64,000 nucleotides of DNA. It comes from Sphingomicrobium marinum. Lineage in GTDB: Bacteria > Pseudomonadota > Alphaproteobacteria > Sphingomonadales > Sphingomonadaceae. The position numbers were made by a program, and so were the translations under genes. Below, in pieces: positions 1 through 9,152 of this stretch (its first letter is position 1; every line of letters starts with the position of its first letter). The stretch covers positions 1,605,501-1,669,500 of the forward strand of contig NZ_JANPVQ010000001.1 of assembly GCF_026157105.1 (NCBI RefSeq). The letters are read 5' to 3'. The notes under the pieces were generated by a model. The model saw only the letters and a list, made by a program, of their open reading frames with translations. It ran no database searches and was not told the DNA's origin.

Positions 1-718
1 CGTCGAGACCGAACTGCTGCTGGCCGACCTCGAAAGCCTCGAGAAGCGCGTACCCAACGCGCAGAAGCGCGCCACGGGCGGCGACAAGGATGCCAAGATC
101 ATGGCGGCGGTACTGGGCAAGGCCCTTGACCTGCTGCGCGAAGGAAAGCCCGCGCGCCTGACCGACATCAACGACGAGGAAGAGGCGAAGCATTTCGCGC
201 AGGCCCAGCTGCTAACCGCCAAGCCCGTCCTCTACGTCTGCAACGTCAACGAAGAAGACGCCGCGAACGGTAACGAATTGTCCGCCAAGGTCTTCGAGAA
301 AGCCGAGGCCGAAGGTGCACAGGCCGTCATCGTCTCGGCCGCGATCGAGGCCGACATGGTCGGCATGGACATGGACGAGCGTCTCGAGTTCCTCAAGGAG
401 ATGGGGCTCGAGGAAACCGGCCTCAATCGCATCATCCGCGCCGGCTACGATCTCTTGAACCTCCACACCTTCTTTACCGCCGGGCCCAAGGAAAGCCGCG
501 CCTGGACCGTCGAAAAGGGCGCCAAGGCCCCGCAGGCGGCCGGCGAGATCCATACCGACTTCGAGCGCGGGTTCATCCGCGCCGAAACCATCGCCTATGA
601 TGACTATGTTTCGCTGGGCGGCGAAAGCGCGGCGCGCGACGCCGGAAAGCTGCGCCAGGAAGGCAAGGACTATGTCGTCAAGGACGGCGATGTCATGTTG
701 TTCAAATTCAACGTCTGA
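1..718 (+). CDS. ychF: Redox-regulated ribosome-binding ATPase YchF, C-terminal part (5' truncated by window)
   Basis: The reading frame is open from base 2, so the gene starts before the window; 238 residues are visible. They carry the end of the OBG-type GTPase domain and the C-terminal TGS domain, with the family-typical stretch LLNLHTFFTAGPKESRAWT and the closing DGDVMLFKFNV. YchF is a cytosolic P-loop ATPase that binds the ribosome. The nucleotide-binding motifs lie outside the window and cannot be checked. The MaoC-type gene follows 42 bp downstream on the same strand. Confidence 0.93.
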   Translation, partial: VETELLLADLESLEKRVPNAQKRATGGDKDAKIMAAVLGKALDLLREGKPARLTDINDEEEAKHFAQAQLLTAKPVLYVCNVNEEDAANGNELSAKVFEKAEAEGAQAVIVSAAIEADMVGMDMDERLEFLKEMGLEETGLNRIIRAGYDLLNLHTFFTAGPKESRAWTVEKGAKAPQAAGEIHTDFERGFIRAETIAYDDYVSLGGESAARDAGKLRQEGKDYVVKDGDVMLFKFNV

Positions 719-760
719 TCGACTAGACCGGTCGCCAATCACGGTTTGAGAGTAGCGCGT

Positions 761-1210
761 ATGATGTTTTTCGAAGATGTAACTGTGGGCGATACGGTCG
801 ATTACGGAAGCGTCGAAGTGTCGCGCCAGGAAGTGCTCGACTTCGCCCGACGCTACGATCCCCAGCCTTTCCACCTTTCCGACGACGCAGCGGCCATGAC
901 GCCGTTTGGAAAGATCGCCGCATCGGGCTGGCATACGGCGTCGATGGTGATGCGCCTGATGGTCGACAGACTGATCAGCGAAGGCTTCGCCGCGCTCGGG
1001 TCTCCCGGTGTTGAAGCTCTCAAGTGGCACAAACCGGTGTTTCCGGGCGATACGATCAGCGCCCGCTCCGAAGTGATCGAAAAGATTGAATCGCGCTCAA
1101 AGCCCTTCATGGGAATCGTCAAAAGCGAAGTGACGGTGACCAATCAGGATGGCGTTGTCGTCATGACGAGCCGCCCGACCATGATGGTCGCGCGCAAGCC
1201 CGCCAGCTAA
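761..1210 (+). CDS. MaoC-family (R)-hydratase / dehydratase-like protein
   Basis: A 149-residue single hot-dog protein of the MaoC type. Residues 20-60 hold the family's hydratase region (DFARRYDPQPFHLSDDAA, then GWHTASMVMRLMV), where Asp and His act on an enoyl-thioester. The substrate cannot be told from sequence. I chose the ATG at 761 over an upstream TTG at 746 because the protein then begins MMFFEDVTVGD, as relatives do. It lies 42 bp after ychF and converges on apt with a 4-bp overlap at the 3' ends. Confidence 0.85.
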   Translation: MMFFEDVTVGDTVDYGSVEVSRQEVLDFARRYDPQPFHLSDDAAAMTPFGKIAASGWHTASMVMRLMVDRLISEGFAALGSPGVEALKWHKPVFPGDTISARSEVIEKIESRSKPFMGIVKSEVTVTNQDGVVVMTSRPTMMVARKPAS

Positions 1211-1746
1211 CCGCCGGGAAACTCCATCAGGCTCATCGCCTCGATGCCTTTATCCCGCAGCTTCGCGCTTCCCCCAAGATCGGGCAGGTCGATAATGAAG
1301 CGCGCGCCGATCAATTGGCCCCCTGCCCGCTCCACCAGCCGTGCTGCCGCCAGCGCGGTGCCGCCGGTGGCGATCAGGTCATCGACCAGGAGGACGCGGT
1401 TACCGCTGGCGATCGCGTCGACATGCATGGCGAGCCGGTCGGTGCCATATTCGAGCACATAGTCTTCGGCGATGGTGTTGCCCGGGAGCTTGCCGTCCTT
1501 ACGCACGAGCAGGAGACCCGCCGACATTTCGCGCGCCATCGCACCGCCGATCGCAAAGCCCCGCGCGTCGATGGCGGCGACTAGGTCGACCTTGCCGTCC
1601 ACGCTGGCGACCAAGCGGTCGATCGTCGCACGAAACCCCGCTGCATCGAGCAGCAGGGTCGTGAGATCGCGAAACTGGATGCCCGGCTTGGGAAAGTCGG
1701 GAATGGTGCGGACCAGCGCCTTCAAGTCGTCGTTGGCGCTGGTCAC
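1207..1746 (-). CDS. apt: Adenine phosphoribosyltransferase
   Basis: A 179-residue cytosolic type I phosphoribosyltransferase that salvages adenine to AMP using PRPP. The N-terminus has the Apt signature IPDFPKPGIQFRDLTTLL, and residues 119-131 hold the PRPP loop VLLVDDLIATGGT. The length is normal for the family. It starts 4 bp after the petC stop, so it is probably the last gene of the petABC-apt transcription unit. That is an unusual pairing of purine salvage with respiration, but it needs nothing more than shared transcription to explain it. Confidence 0.95.
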   Translation of the reverse strand: MTSANDDLKALVRTIPDFPKPGIQFRDLTTLLLDAAGFRATIDRLVASVDGKVDLVAAIDARGFAIGGAMAREMSAGLLLVRKDGKLPGNTIAEDYVLEYGTDRLAMHVDAIASGNRVLLVDDLIATGGTALAAARLVERAGGQLIGARFIIDLPDLGGSAKLRDKGIEAMSLMEFPGG

Positions 1747-1750
1747 ACGC

Positions 1751-2719
1751 TTAGCCTTTGACGCCGCGGCCTTCTTCGGCAGCTTCTTCCTTGGCTTCTT
1801 CGCGAAGGGCCATGTTCTCAGGATCCAGCGGACCCTTCATGGCAACATCGCGCTTCGCCGTCGCCCAGACATTGCGATAGGCGAGGAATGCGAAGATGGT
1901 CGCGAGCAGCAGGAAGATCAGCACCGCAACGCCCGTGCGCTTGCGATCGACAAGGCTGGGTTCGGCGGTCCAGATCAGGAACGCCGCCACGTCCTTGGCC
2001 ATCTGCTCGGTCGTTGCTTGAGGAGCGTTCTCGCCTTCATAGGTCACGATCCCTTCGGCCAGCGGCGGTGCCATGGCGAGGTTGAGGTTCTTGAAGTACG
2101 GATTGAAGTAGGTTCCCGGGGTCGGATACGCTTCTTCGGGCAGCGGTTCACCGTCCTTGTTCGTGTACCCTTCGTGATCGGTATAACCGGTCAGCAGCGA
2201 ATAGATGTAAGGGGCACCACCGCTGCGCGCCTTGGTGATCAGCGACAGGTCGGGCGGATAGGCATTGTTATTGGCCGCACGCGCCGCGATCTCGTTGGGA
2301 TAGGGGCTCGGGAACGCATCAGACGGCTTGCCCGGACGCGTGCTCGGCTGGCCGACTTCGTCGATACCCGGCACGTCCTTCTGCGCCGCGATCGCTTTGA
2401 CGGCTTCTTCCGAATAGCCCAGGTCTTCCAGATTACGGAAGTTGACGTACTGCAGGCCGTGGCAGGCCGCGCAGACCTGGTCGTAGACCTGGTAGCCGCG
2501 CTGCAGCTGCGCCTTGTCCCAGCTGGCAAGCACGCCGTCGGTCGTGAAGGTTACGTCCTTGGGCTTCTTGTGGAACGCATATTCCAGGTTCACCGGCGGT
2601 TCCGACGAGAAATAGGCGCGCAGATCGTTCTGGAACGACCAAAGCAGGATCAGCACGAAACCGATCCCCAGCAGGAAGCCGAAGCCGCGTACGCCGATCA
2701 GTTTGAGAATGTCACCCAT
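1751..2719 (-). CDS. petC: Cytochrome c1 of the bc1 complex
   Basis: A 322-residue c-type cytochrome subunit of ubiquinol-cytochrome c reductase (complex III). The heme-attachment motif CAACH sits about a quarter of the way in, followed by GLQYVNFRNL. A methionine in NLAMAPPL is the likely distal iron ligand. An N-terminal hydrophobic segment (GFLLGIGFVLILLWSF) targets it to the membrane, and a C-terminal segment (VLIFLLLATIFAFLAYRNVW) anchors it. It lies 15 bp after petB. A KEEAAEEG-rich tail follows the anchor. Confidence 0.97.
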   Translation of the reverse strand: MGDILKLIGVRGFGFLLGIGFVLILLWSFQNDLRAYFSSEPPVNLEYAFHKKPKDVTFTTDGVLASWDKAQLQRGYQVYDQVCAACHGLQYVNFRNLEDLGYSEEAVKAIAAQKDVPGIDEVGQPSTRPGKPSDAFPSPYPNEIAARAANNNAYPPDLSLITKARSGGAPYIYSLLTGYTDHEGYTNKDGEPLPEEAYPTPGTYFNPYFKNLNLAMAPPLAEGIVTYEGENAPQATTEQMAKDVAAFLIWTAEPSLVDRKRTGVAVLIFLLLATIFAFLAYRNVWATAKRDVAMKGPLDPENMALREEAKEEAAEEGRGVKG

Positions 2720-2734
2720 GTTCGTCTCGTCCCC

Positions 2735-4051
2735 TTAGGCGTTGCTTTTGGCGAGCCCGTAGGGCGCGCTTTCTTCAGCTTCCCCGTGCAGCACGGAGCT
2801 CGAAATCGACTGCGGCAGCGGCAGCGGCCGTTCGATCTTCGAGATGATCGGCAGGATGATCAGGAAGTGAGCGAAATAGTAGATGGTGGCGAGCTGCATG
2901 GTCGCGACGACCGGTGCCGTCGGCACTGCGCCCCCGGCCCAGCCTAGGACCAACACGTCGATGACCAGCAGCCAGTAGAAGCGCTTGAACAGCGGGCGAT
3001 AATGTCCCGAGCGCACCGGCGAACGATCGAGCCAGGGCAGCAGGAACAGGATCAGGATCGACGCGAACATCGAGATGACACCGAGCAGCTTTGCCGGGGC
3101 AATCACAATGTCAGTGAACGGGATCGACAGATCGACCGTGAAGGCTTTCAGGATGCCGTAGAAGGGCAGGAAGTACCATTCGGGCACGATGTGCGCCGGC
3201 GTCGCCAGCGGGTTTGCCTCGATATAGTTGTCGGCGTGGCCCAGCGCATTGGGCAGGAAGAACACGACGGCGAAATACGCCATCAGGAAGGCCAGCACGA
3301 ACCAGCCGTCCTTCGCCGTGTAGAACGGGTGGAAGGGAAGCGTGTCCTTTTCCGCCTTCACGTCGACGCCCGTCGGGTTGGACGAGCCCGGAATGTGCAG
3401 CGCCCAGGTCTTCAGGATGACCACCGCGGCGATCACGAAGGGTAGCAGGTAGTGGAGGCTGAAAAAGCGCGTCAGCGCGGCCTGGTCGGGCGCGTAACCG
3501 CCCAGCAGCCAGATGCGCAGCGGATCACCCACTAGCGGGAAGGCGCTGAAGAAGCCGGTGATGACCTGCGCACCCCAATAGCTCATCTGCCCCCAGGGAA
3601 GCACATAGCCCATGAAGGCGGTCGCCATCATGAGGAGGTAGACGACAAGCCCCAGCATCCAGACCAGTTCGCGTGGCGCCTTGTAGGAGCCATAGAAAAG
3701 GCCGCGGAAGATATGGATATACACGACGATAAAGAAGAAGCTGGCACCGTTGGCGTGCGCATAGCGCAGCATCCAGCCGTAATTGACGTCGCGCATGATA
3801 TGCTCGACCGAAGCGAACGCGCCGCCCACCGAGCTGTAATAGTGCATGGCGAGCACGATGCCCGTGACGATCTGGATCATCAGGAACACGCCGGCAAGGA
3901 CGCCGAAGTTCCACGCATAGTTGAGGTTGCGCGGCACGGGATAACCCCCGCCCACCGCGCCATAGATCATCCGCGGAAGCGGCAGGCGCTCGTCGACCCA
4001 ATGGCCAAGAGCGGTTTTCGGTTCATAAGGCTTGGCCCAGGCGAAGCTCAT
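2735..4051 (-). CDS. petB: Cytochrome b of the bc1 complex
   Basis: A 438-residue multi-spanning membrane protein, the diheme core of complex III with the Qo and Qi quinone sites. Visible family signatures are [18 protein letters not shown], the heme-ligand segment around [14 protein letters not shown], the [15 protein letters not shown] region and [15 protein letters not shown], which contains the Qo-site PEWY motif. The C-terminus carries an extra helix or two relative to the minimal eight, as is common in alphaproteobacteria. It is the middle gene of petABC, 17 bp from petA. Confidence 0.98.
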   Translation of the reverse strand: MSFAWAKPYEPKTALGHWVDERLPLPRMIYGAVGGGYPVPRNLNYAWNFGVLAGVFLMIQIVTGIVLAMHYYSSVGGAFASVEHIMRDVNYGWMLRYAHANGASFFFIVVYIHIFRGLFYGSYKAPRELVWMLGLVVYLLMMATAFMGYVLPWGQMSYWGAQVITGFFSAFPLVGDPLRIWLLGGYAPDQAALTRFFSLHYLLPFVIAAVVILKTWALHIPGSSNPTGVDVKAEKDTLPFHPFYTAKDGWFVLAFLMAYFAVVFFLPNALGHADNYIEANPLATPAHIVPEWYFLPFYGILKAFTVDLSIPFTDIVIAPAKLLGVISMFASILILFLLPWLDRSPVRSGHYRPLFKRFYWLLVIDVLVLGWAGGAVPTAPVVATMQLATIYYFAHFLIILPIISKIERPLPLPQSISSSVLHGEAEESAPYGLAKSNA

Positions 4052-4068
4052 GTCTCGGTTCCTTCTCT

Positions 4069-4629
4069 CTAGCCGATCGTGACGACGGTATCTGAATTGA
4101 AGACGTAGTCCGGCACCGCAAGGTTGGTCGGTGCTGGGCCTTTGCGAATGCGGCCGGCGCTATCGTAGTGCGAACCGTGGCAGGGGCAGAAATAGCCGTC
4201 ATAGTCGCCCTTGCTTTCGCCCGGCTTGATGCCCAGCGGCACACAGCCAAGGTGCGTACACACGCCCAGCTGGATCAGCATGTCGCGGTGACCTTCCTTA
4301 GTACGGTCGGCCAACGTTGCCGGGTCGCGCAACGCGTCGAGCGGCACCTGGTCAGCCTCAGCCATCTCGGCGTGGGTCAGCTTGCGGATGAAAACGGGCT
4401 GCTTGCGCCAGCTGGCGACGATGCCCTGCCCGGGCTGCAGCGAGGAAACATCGACCTCGATCGAGGCCAGCGCGCGCACATCGGCGTCAGGCGCCATCTG
4501 GCTGAGCAGCGGAATGACGACCGCGCCGGCTCCGACGCCCGCGAAGCTTACCGCTGCAATATTGAGAAAGTCACGACGACGAACACCGTCTTCGGTGCTG
4601 CCCTCTACCGTTTTCGTGTCTTCGGCCAT
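4069..4629 (-). CDS. petA: Rieske iron-sulfur protein of the bc1 complex
   Basis: A 186-residue ubiquinol-cytochrome c reductase iron-sulfur subunit. The two [2Fe-2S] boxes are present: [11 protein letters not shown] and [13 protein letters not shown], supplying two Cys and two His ligands plus the disulfide pair. The N-terminus has a twin-arginine stretch ([20 protein letters not shown]), which doubles as the membrane anchor, as in other Rieske proteins. It is the first gene of petABC. The 149-bp gap to divergent hemF should hold both promoters. Confidence 0.98.
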   Translation of the reverse strand: MAEDTKTVEGSTEDGVRRRDFLNIAAVSFAGVGAGAVVIPLLSQMAPDADVRALASIEVDVSSLQPGQGIVASWRKQPVFIRKLTHAEMAEADQVPLDALRDPATLADRTKEGHRDMLIQLGVCTHLGCVPLGIKPGESKGDYDGYFCPCHGSHYDSAGRIRKGPAPTNLAVPDYVFNSDTVVTIG

Positions 4630-4778
4630 GTTGGTCCTTCAACCGCTGATGACAAAAGGGCCCGAAAGAACTCCGGACCACAGGTTTGGCGCGCTGATAG
4701 CCGCGCTTTCCCCCTTTTGCCAAGGCATGATTTTGCCCGTAGCTTGAAAAGGCGCTGCGCAGCCGCCATGCCAAGCCC

Positions 4779-5630
4779 ATGAAGCCATTGGACCAAGAAC
4801 AACAAGCTACTCGCGACTGGTTCGAATCGCTGCGCGATCGGATCACATCCGCCTTCGAGGAAATCGAGCGCGAAGCGGGTTCCGACGCTGCATTTGAATA
4901 TATCCCGTGGGAGCGTACCGACGAGAACGGATCGCCCGGCGGCGGCGGCGTGCGCGGCCAGATGAAAGGCAAGATATTCGAGAAGGTCGGCGTCAATGTC
5001 TCGACCGTGGGGGGCACCTTCAATCCCGATTTCGCCAAGCAGATACCGGGCGCTGAGGAAGACCCAAGCTTTTTCGCCACCGGAATCAGCCTGGTTGCAC
5101 ACATGGCCAATCCGCATGTTCCCGCGGTCCACATGAACACGCGATTCCTGTGCACCACCAAACGATGGTTCGGCGGCGGTGCGGATTTGAACCCCGCCAT
5201 ACCTTACGAGGAAGATACCGAGGCCTTTCACGCTCGCTTACGGGCCGCCTGCGCCGCGCACGATCCGACCTATTACGAAAAGTTCAAGAAGTGGGCGGAC
5301 GACTATTTCTTCCTGCCGCATCGCGGCGTCGACCGCGGTGTCGGCGGCATCTTCTACGATCGCCTGTTTGCCGAAGGCGGCCTGTTCGAACCGCACTTCG
5401 CCTTCACCCGCGATGTAGGAGAGGCATTTCTCGACATTTTCCCGCAGATCGTGCGCAAACGGATGAACAGCGCGTGGAGCGAGGAAGATATGAACACCCT
5501 CCTCGATTTCCGTTCGCGCTATGTCGAATTCAACCTGCTCTACGACCGCGGCACGATCTTCGGCCTCAAGACGGGCGGAAACGTCGATGCCATCCTCATG
5601 AGCCTGCCGCCGCTGGCGCGCTGGACCTAG
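4779..5630 (+). CDS. hemF: Aerobic (oxygen-dependent) coproporphyrinogen III oxidase
   Basis: A 283-residue cytosolic enzyme that converts coproporphyrinogen III to protoporphyrinogen IX with O2 during heme synthesis. Signature regions are NVSTVGGTFNPDF, the substrate-binding segment VHMNTRFLCTTKRWFGGGAD, and RGVGGIFYDRL. The length is close to the family norm of about 300. It diverges from petABC, whose products need heme, so the gene order makes sense. Its stop overlaps by 4 bp the stop of the convergent membrane-protein gene. Confidence 0.97.
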   Translation: MKPLDQEQQATRDWFESLRDRITSAFEEIEREAGSDAAFEYIPWERTDENGSPGGGGVRGQMKGKIFEKVGVNVSTVGGTFNPDFAKQIPGAEEDPSFFATGISLVAHMANPHVPAVHMNTRFLCTTKRWFGGGADLNPAIPYEEDTEAFHARLRAACAAHDPTYYEKFKKWADDYFFLPHRGVDRGVGGIFYDRLFAEGGLFEPHFAFTRDVGEAFLDIFPQIVRKRMNSAWSEEDMNTLLDFRSRYVEFNLLYDRGTIFGLKTGGNVDAILMSLPPLARWT

Positions 5631-6493
5631 TCGCCGCCCGCGTCGGGAACGCTCGCGTACGCCACCGTTTCTGCCGAAAGCTGGCGGTAGATGCGCGCTA
5701 CCATTACCGAATAGACCACCGTGACCGCGGCCTGCAGTAAAGTGGCGACAAGACCATAAGCCAACGCGCCAATACTCATCGGTTCGGGATCCCCGAAGAT
5801 CAGCGCCAGCGCCAGGTTGGCGATCAGTCCGATTCCGCCCATGACCAGCAACGCACCAAGCGCAATCAAGAGGAAAAAGGCCAGAAGTCGCCAAAAATGC
5901 CCCTTGGTGAGATGCCAGCTTCGCTTGAGCGACTGCAGCGGGCCATGATTTTCAGCGGCGATGATAGGGGTCAGGAGGCTCAGCCGCACGGCAAGGATGA
6001 TGGCGGCGATAACAATCAGCAGGACGATCAGAAGCACGGAACCAGACATGGTGGCAAGCTCGCCGCTCGAAGCCCTGCTCATGGCTTCAAGATCACCACC
6101 GCCCGTCACCACGGCCAGCAAGGCCGCCAGAACGGCGACGATGGCAAGCGCCGCCATCATGATCAGCACGGCCCCGATGGTCACCCAGAACCGCTGCAGG
6201 CCGCGGCGCAGCGCGGCACCGACGGTCGTTCCCGGAGTCAGCGCCAGATAGGAAATGGCGATCGAACCGATGATCCCGATGAGGCCACCGATAAACGATA
6301 CTATGAACATGCTCCAATCGGACGCCGCATCGCTGGCCTGCGCGGTGATGTCGCCGGCGCTGGGGTCCATCATGAAGAGCAGCGTGCCGGGCAAAACAAC
6401 TGTCGCCAGCGCGACCGCGAACATCAGGTTACCGTCATTCGCGATGATCGGACGGCTATCGTCCCATGCCTTGCTGATCGACAAATTCGCCAC
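5627..6493 (-). CDS. Multi-pass membrane protein, YciC / glycerophosphodiesterase-membrane-domain-like
   Basis: A 288-residue protein with about six hydrophobic helices (for example LMFAVALATVVLPGTLLFM, MFIVSFIGGLIGIIGSIAI and VLLIVLLIVIAAIILAV). The stretch LLTPIIAAENHGPLQSLKRSW followed by LTKGHFWRLLAFFLLI resembles the repeated segment of integral-membrane domains found in YciC-like proteins and beside glycerophosphodiesterases. No catalytic domain is present. The function is unknown. It stands alone on its strand between hemF and lipB. Confidence 0.75.
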   Translation of the reverse strand: MANLSISKAWDDSRPIIANDGNLMFAVALATVVLPGTLLFMMDPSAGDITAQASDAASDWSMFIVSFIGGLIGIIGSIAISYLALTPGTTVGAALRRGLQRFWVTIGAVLIMMAALAIVAVLAALLAVVTGGGDLEAMSRASSGELATMSGSVLLIVLLIVIAAIILAVRLSLLTPIIAAENHGPLQSLKRSWHLTKGHFWRLLAFFLLIALGALLVMGGIGLIANLALALIFGDPEPMSIGALAYGLVATLLQAAVTVVYSVMVARIYRQLSAETVAYASVPDAGGD

Positions 6494-6569
6494 GTGATGT
6501 TCCCCCTTGTTGCTGTTTGCGGCCCTTCAACCATTGCGCCCGCGCCGATGCAAGCGCACATAGCGCGGC

Positions 6570-7244
6570 ATGATCGATGGCGTGGAATGGCGGGTGAGCG
6601 ACGGGCTCGTGTCCTATGAGGATGCGCTGGCCGACATGGAGGCGCGCGCTGCTGCCATTCATGAAGGCACGGCCGCCGAGCGCGTCTGGTTGCTCGAACA
6701 CCCGCCCCTGTTCACGGCGGGCACCAGCGCCGACCCCGCCGAGCTGACAAATCCTGACGATTTCCCCGTCTTCGATGCGGGGCGCGGCGGACGCTACACT
6801 TATCACGGCCCCGGCCAGCGCGTCGGCTATCTCAACCTCGACCTCGCCAGACGCGGCAAGGACATTCGCTGCTTCGTGCATAGCCTCGAAGGCTGGATGA
6901 TCGCCGCCCTCGCCCGCCTCGGTGTCGAAGCGCGCCGCGAAGAGGGCCGCATCGGCATCTGGACCGGCAGCGGCGCGGATGAAGCCAAGATCGGCGCCAT
7001 CGGCGTACGCGTGAAACGCTGGGTCACGCTGCATGGCTTTTCGATCAACGTTGCCCCCGATCTGTCGCATTTCGGCGGCATCGTGCCCTGCGGCATTGCC
7101 GATTATGGCGTCACCAGCCTTGAAAAACTGGGGCTAGACGCGCGAATGGGGGCGTTGGATGATGCCCTGAAAGCAGAATTTTCCAACTTCCTTGCCGCGC
7201 TCGATGCGGCATCCAGTCGCAAAGGACAGACATGCGCACCCTGA
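6570..7244 (+). CDS. lipB: Lipoyl(octanoyl) transferase
   Basis: A 224-residue cytosolic enzyme that moves octanoyl from acyl carrier protein to lipoyl domains, the first step of lipoate biosynthesis. Family motifs are [18 protein letters not shown], the catalytic Lys region [19 protein letters not shown], and the catalytic Cys in GGIVPCGI. The lengths around these motifs are normal. Its 3' end overlaps the following small lipoprotein gene by 13 bp. Confidence 0.97.
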   Translation: MIDGVEWRVSDGLVSYEDALADMEARAAAIHEGTAAERVWLLEHPPLFTAGTSADPAELTNPDDFPVFDAGRGGRYTYHGPGQRVGYLNLDLARRGKDIRCFVHSLEGWMIAALARLGVEARREEGRIGIWTGSGADEAKIGAIGVRVKRWVTLHGFSINVAPDLSHFGGIVPCGIADYGVTSLEKLGLDARMGALDDALKAEFSNFLAALDAASSRKGQTCAP

Positions 7245-7429
7245 TCGTTCTTCCCATCCTCGCGCTCGCCGCCTGCGGCAGCGACGCCGAAAATGTCGTC
7301 GTCGAAAACGCCGCCGATGCGCCGCTCGACCTCGAAGATACCGGGGCCGATGTTACCGCGATCGATGCCGCAACCGGCGATGCCAGCGGCATGGCGGGTG
7401 AACCCGTCGACAACAGCGAGGAAGATTAA
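7232..7429 (+). CDS. Small acidic lipoprotein, unknown function
   Basis: A 65-residue protein with a short signal peptide and a lipobox (LALAACGS), so residue 15 or so is the probable lipidated Cys. The mature part is about 50 residues, acidic and low-complexity (many Asp, Glu and Ala). A ribosome-binding site (AAAGGA) precedes the ATG inside the end of lipB, which suggests translational coupling. It converges with queE with a 4-bp overlap. I do not recognise a family; the mature part looks disordered. Confidence 0.6.
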   Translation: MRTLIVLPILALAACGSDAENVVVENAADAPLDLEDTGADVTAIDAATGDASGMAGEPVDNSEED

Positions 7430-8052
7430 GGCAGGCCCAGAAGCTTGTGCGTCTGCAGCGACAGGCGCCATTCAGGACGCTGCATGACCTGCTCGATCGC
7501 AGCGAGCCGGGCGGCGTGGGCCTCCGCGCAATCCATGGGCTGCAGCAGGAAATGATCGAAATCCATCTTAGCCAGCGCGTCGAGATCGTACGGTTGCGGC
7601 CAGACCAGCTTCAGTTCGTTGCCCGATCGCTGCACCAGCTCGGATCCCGCCTTCGGGCTGACGCATAGCCAGTCGATCCCGTCGGGTGCCGCGATGGTCC
7701 CGTTGGTCTCGACGGCGATTTTGAAGCCGCGATGGTGCAGCGCATCGATCAACGCCGCGTCGAGCTGCAGCAGCGGTTCGCCGCCGGTGATCACCACCAG
7801 ACGGTCCGGCATGTCGCCATCCCAGACCGCCGCGACCTGGTCGGCCAGGGCGTCCGCGTCATATTTGCCGCCATGTTGGCCGTCGATGCCGACAAAATCG
7901 GTGTCGCAGAATTGGCAGATCGCCTTGGCCCGGTCCTGCTCGCGACCGGTCCACAAGTTGCAGCCCGAAAAGCGCAGGAACACCGCCCGCGCACCCGTTT
8001 GCATCCCTTCGCCTTGAAGGGTCAGGAATATTTCTTTGACGCTATAGGCCAC
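7426..8052 (-). CDS. queE: 7-carboxy-7-deazaguanine synthase (QueE)
   Basis: A 208-residue radical SAM enzyme that turns 6-carboxytetrahydropterin into 7-carboxy-7-deazaguanine, on the route to preQ0 and queuosine. The N-terminus has VKEIFLTLQGEGMQTGARAV. The iron-sulfur Cys are spaced C-x14-C-x2-C (residues from FSGCNLW to ICQFCDT), the atypical spacing known for one QueE class. VVITGGEPLLQ is the SAM-binding GGE region. It is the last gene of queC-unknown-queE, overlapping its upstream neighbour by 11 bp. Confidence 0.95.
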   Translation of the reverse strand: MAYSVKEIFLTLQGEGMQTGARAVFLRFSGCNLWTGREQDRAKAICQFCDTDFVGIDGQHGGKYDADALADQVAAVWDGDMPDRLVVITGGEPLLQLDAALIDALHHRGFKIAVETNGTIAAPDGIDWLCVSPKAGSELVQRSGNELKLVWPQPYDLDALAKMDFDHFLLQPMDCAEAHAARLAAIEQVMQRPEWRLSLQTHKLLGLP

Positions 8053-8443
8053 GGCGTTTCCGATAGGCTACTACCCAAGCATCCGCTTTCGCATCATTTT
8101 CATCACATAAGGTCAGATGAGGATCGAAAATCACCGATGATGCGCCAGCATTTTCTACGGCTGTTCCTAGCAGATGGCGTTCCCAATGGTGTAGCGGCCG
8201 TGTGACATCCAGCTTGAGTTTTGCGGGACGAAACAGAAACCACGGACTGCCGTTTGCCCTTTTCAGTGCCATACGGACCATTTCCTCGAGAATGTCGACG
8301 TCGCTCACCAGGGAATGACTGCAGGAAAACGGACCTTCTTCACTGGCTGTCGTGCCGTTTTTTGGATTGAGGACATGGACCTTGTTTGACGAAATCGTCA
8401 GCTCAAACGGTGTCGATAGACGCTCCAGAAACTTCACGATCAT
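8042..8443 (-). CDS. Unknown protein in the que operon, weak resemblance to part of MreB; low GC
   Basis: A 133-residue protein with no signal peptide or membrane segment. Its DNA is close to 50% GC, against well over 60% in queC and queE on either side, and it overlaps both (4 and 11 bp). It lacks the zinc-binding His/Cys pattern of QueD. By eye, ILEEMVRMALKRA and HHWERHLLGTAVENAGASSV resemble the MreB stretch in which a helix is followed by VERRAIRESAQGAGAREV, and FELTISSNKVHVLNPKNG resembles the first strands of an actin fold. The phosphate loop (DLGTANT) and the second half of MreB are missing. The MreB-like reading is inference; an unrelated family is possible. Confidence 0.6.
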   Translation of the reverse strand: MIVKFLERLSTPFELTISSNKVHVLNPKNGTTASEEGPFSCSHSLVSDVDILEEMVRMALKRANGSPWFLFRPAKLKLDVTRPLHHWERHLLGTAVENAGASSVIFDPHLTLCDENDAKADAWVVAYRKRRGL

Positions 8444-9111
8444 TGCGCATACCGCGTCGGATCGACCAGCCCCGCTTCGGCAAACCCCCCGCTGCGCAGG
8501 CGACAGCTATCGCACAGTCCGCAATGCATGAGGTCGGGCGTCGGGTCGTAGCAGCTCCAGCTCATGCCCGCATCAAGGCCTAGGCGCGCCGCTTCCCTGG
8601 CGATATCCGCCTTGGTCATGTGCTGGAGCGGCGCCCGGATAGTGAAGCCCGGCCCGCCGTCGGCTGCCTTGGTGCCCAGCGTCGCGACCTTCTGGAAGGC
8701 CTCGATGAATTGCGGTCGGCAATCGGGATAGCCCGAATAGTCGAGACTGTTCACGCCGATATAGATGTCGCGCGCGCCGCCGGCTTCCGCATAGGCAAGG
8801 CAGAGCGACAGGAACACCGTGTTACGCGCGGGCACGTAAGTGACGGGAATTTCGTTACTTACGCCGTCTTTTGGCACGTCGATATCGTCGGTCAGCGCGC
8901 TGCCACCGAAGACGCTGAGATCGAGCGGCAGCACCACGTGGCGTTCGACACCGACAGCCTTGGCGATCGCCTGGGCCGCCTGCAATTCGACGCGGTGGCG
9001 CTGATGATAATCGATCGTCAGCGCGAGCACGTCGTGACCGGCCTCTTTCGCCAGTCCCGCGCACACCATCGAATCCAGCCCGCCGGACAGAAGAACTACT
9101 GCTTTGCTCAT
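8440..9111 (-). CDS. queC: 7-cyano-7-deazaguanine (preQ0) synthase
   Basis: A 223-residue ATP-dependent enzyme that makes preQ0 from 7-carboxy-7-deazaguanine and ammonia. It has the PP-loop ATP motif LSGGLDSM near the N-terminus, and the C-terminal zinc cluster Cys (CYDPTPDLMHCGLCDSC). The family length is normal. It is the first gene of a three-gene operon ending with queE, and its stop overlaps the next start as ATGA. Confidence 0.97.
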   Translation of the reverse strand: MSKAVVLLSGGLDSMVCAGLAKEAGHDVLALTIDYHQRHRVELQAAQAIAKAVGVERHVVLPLDLSVFGGSALTDDIDVPKDGVSNEIPVTYVPARNTVFLSLCLAYAEAGGARDIYIGVNSLDYSGYPDCRPQFIEAFQKVATLGTKAADGGPGFTIRAPLQHMTKADIAREAARLGLDAGMSWSCYDPTPDLMHCGLCDSCRLRSGGFAEAGLVDPTRYAQ

Positions 9112-9152
9112 GATGACAGCGCCCTTAGCCGCGCTTGGCCGTCCGCTTCAAG

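Noticed and set aside
1472-2947. Long open frame of 491 codons on the plus strand
   Set aside because: It is antisense to apt and petC, whose motifs are unmistakable. High GC leaves such frames open by chance; the product is Arg/Gly-rich with no recognisable domain.
8042-8443. Identification as queD
   Set aside because: QueD needs a zinc-binding His set and a catalytic Cys/His pattern that is absent here.
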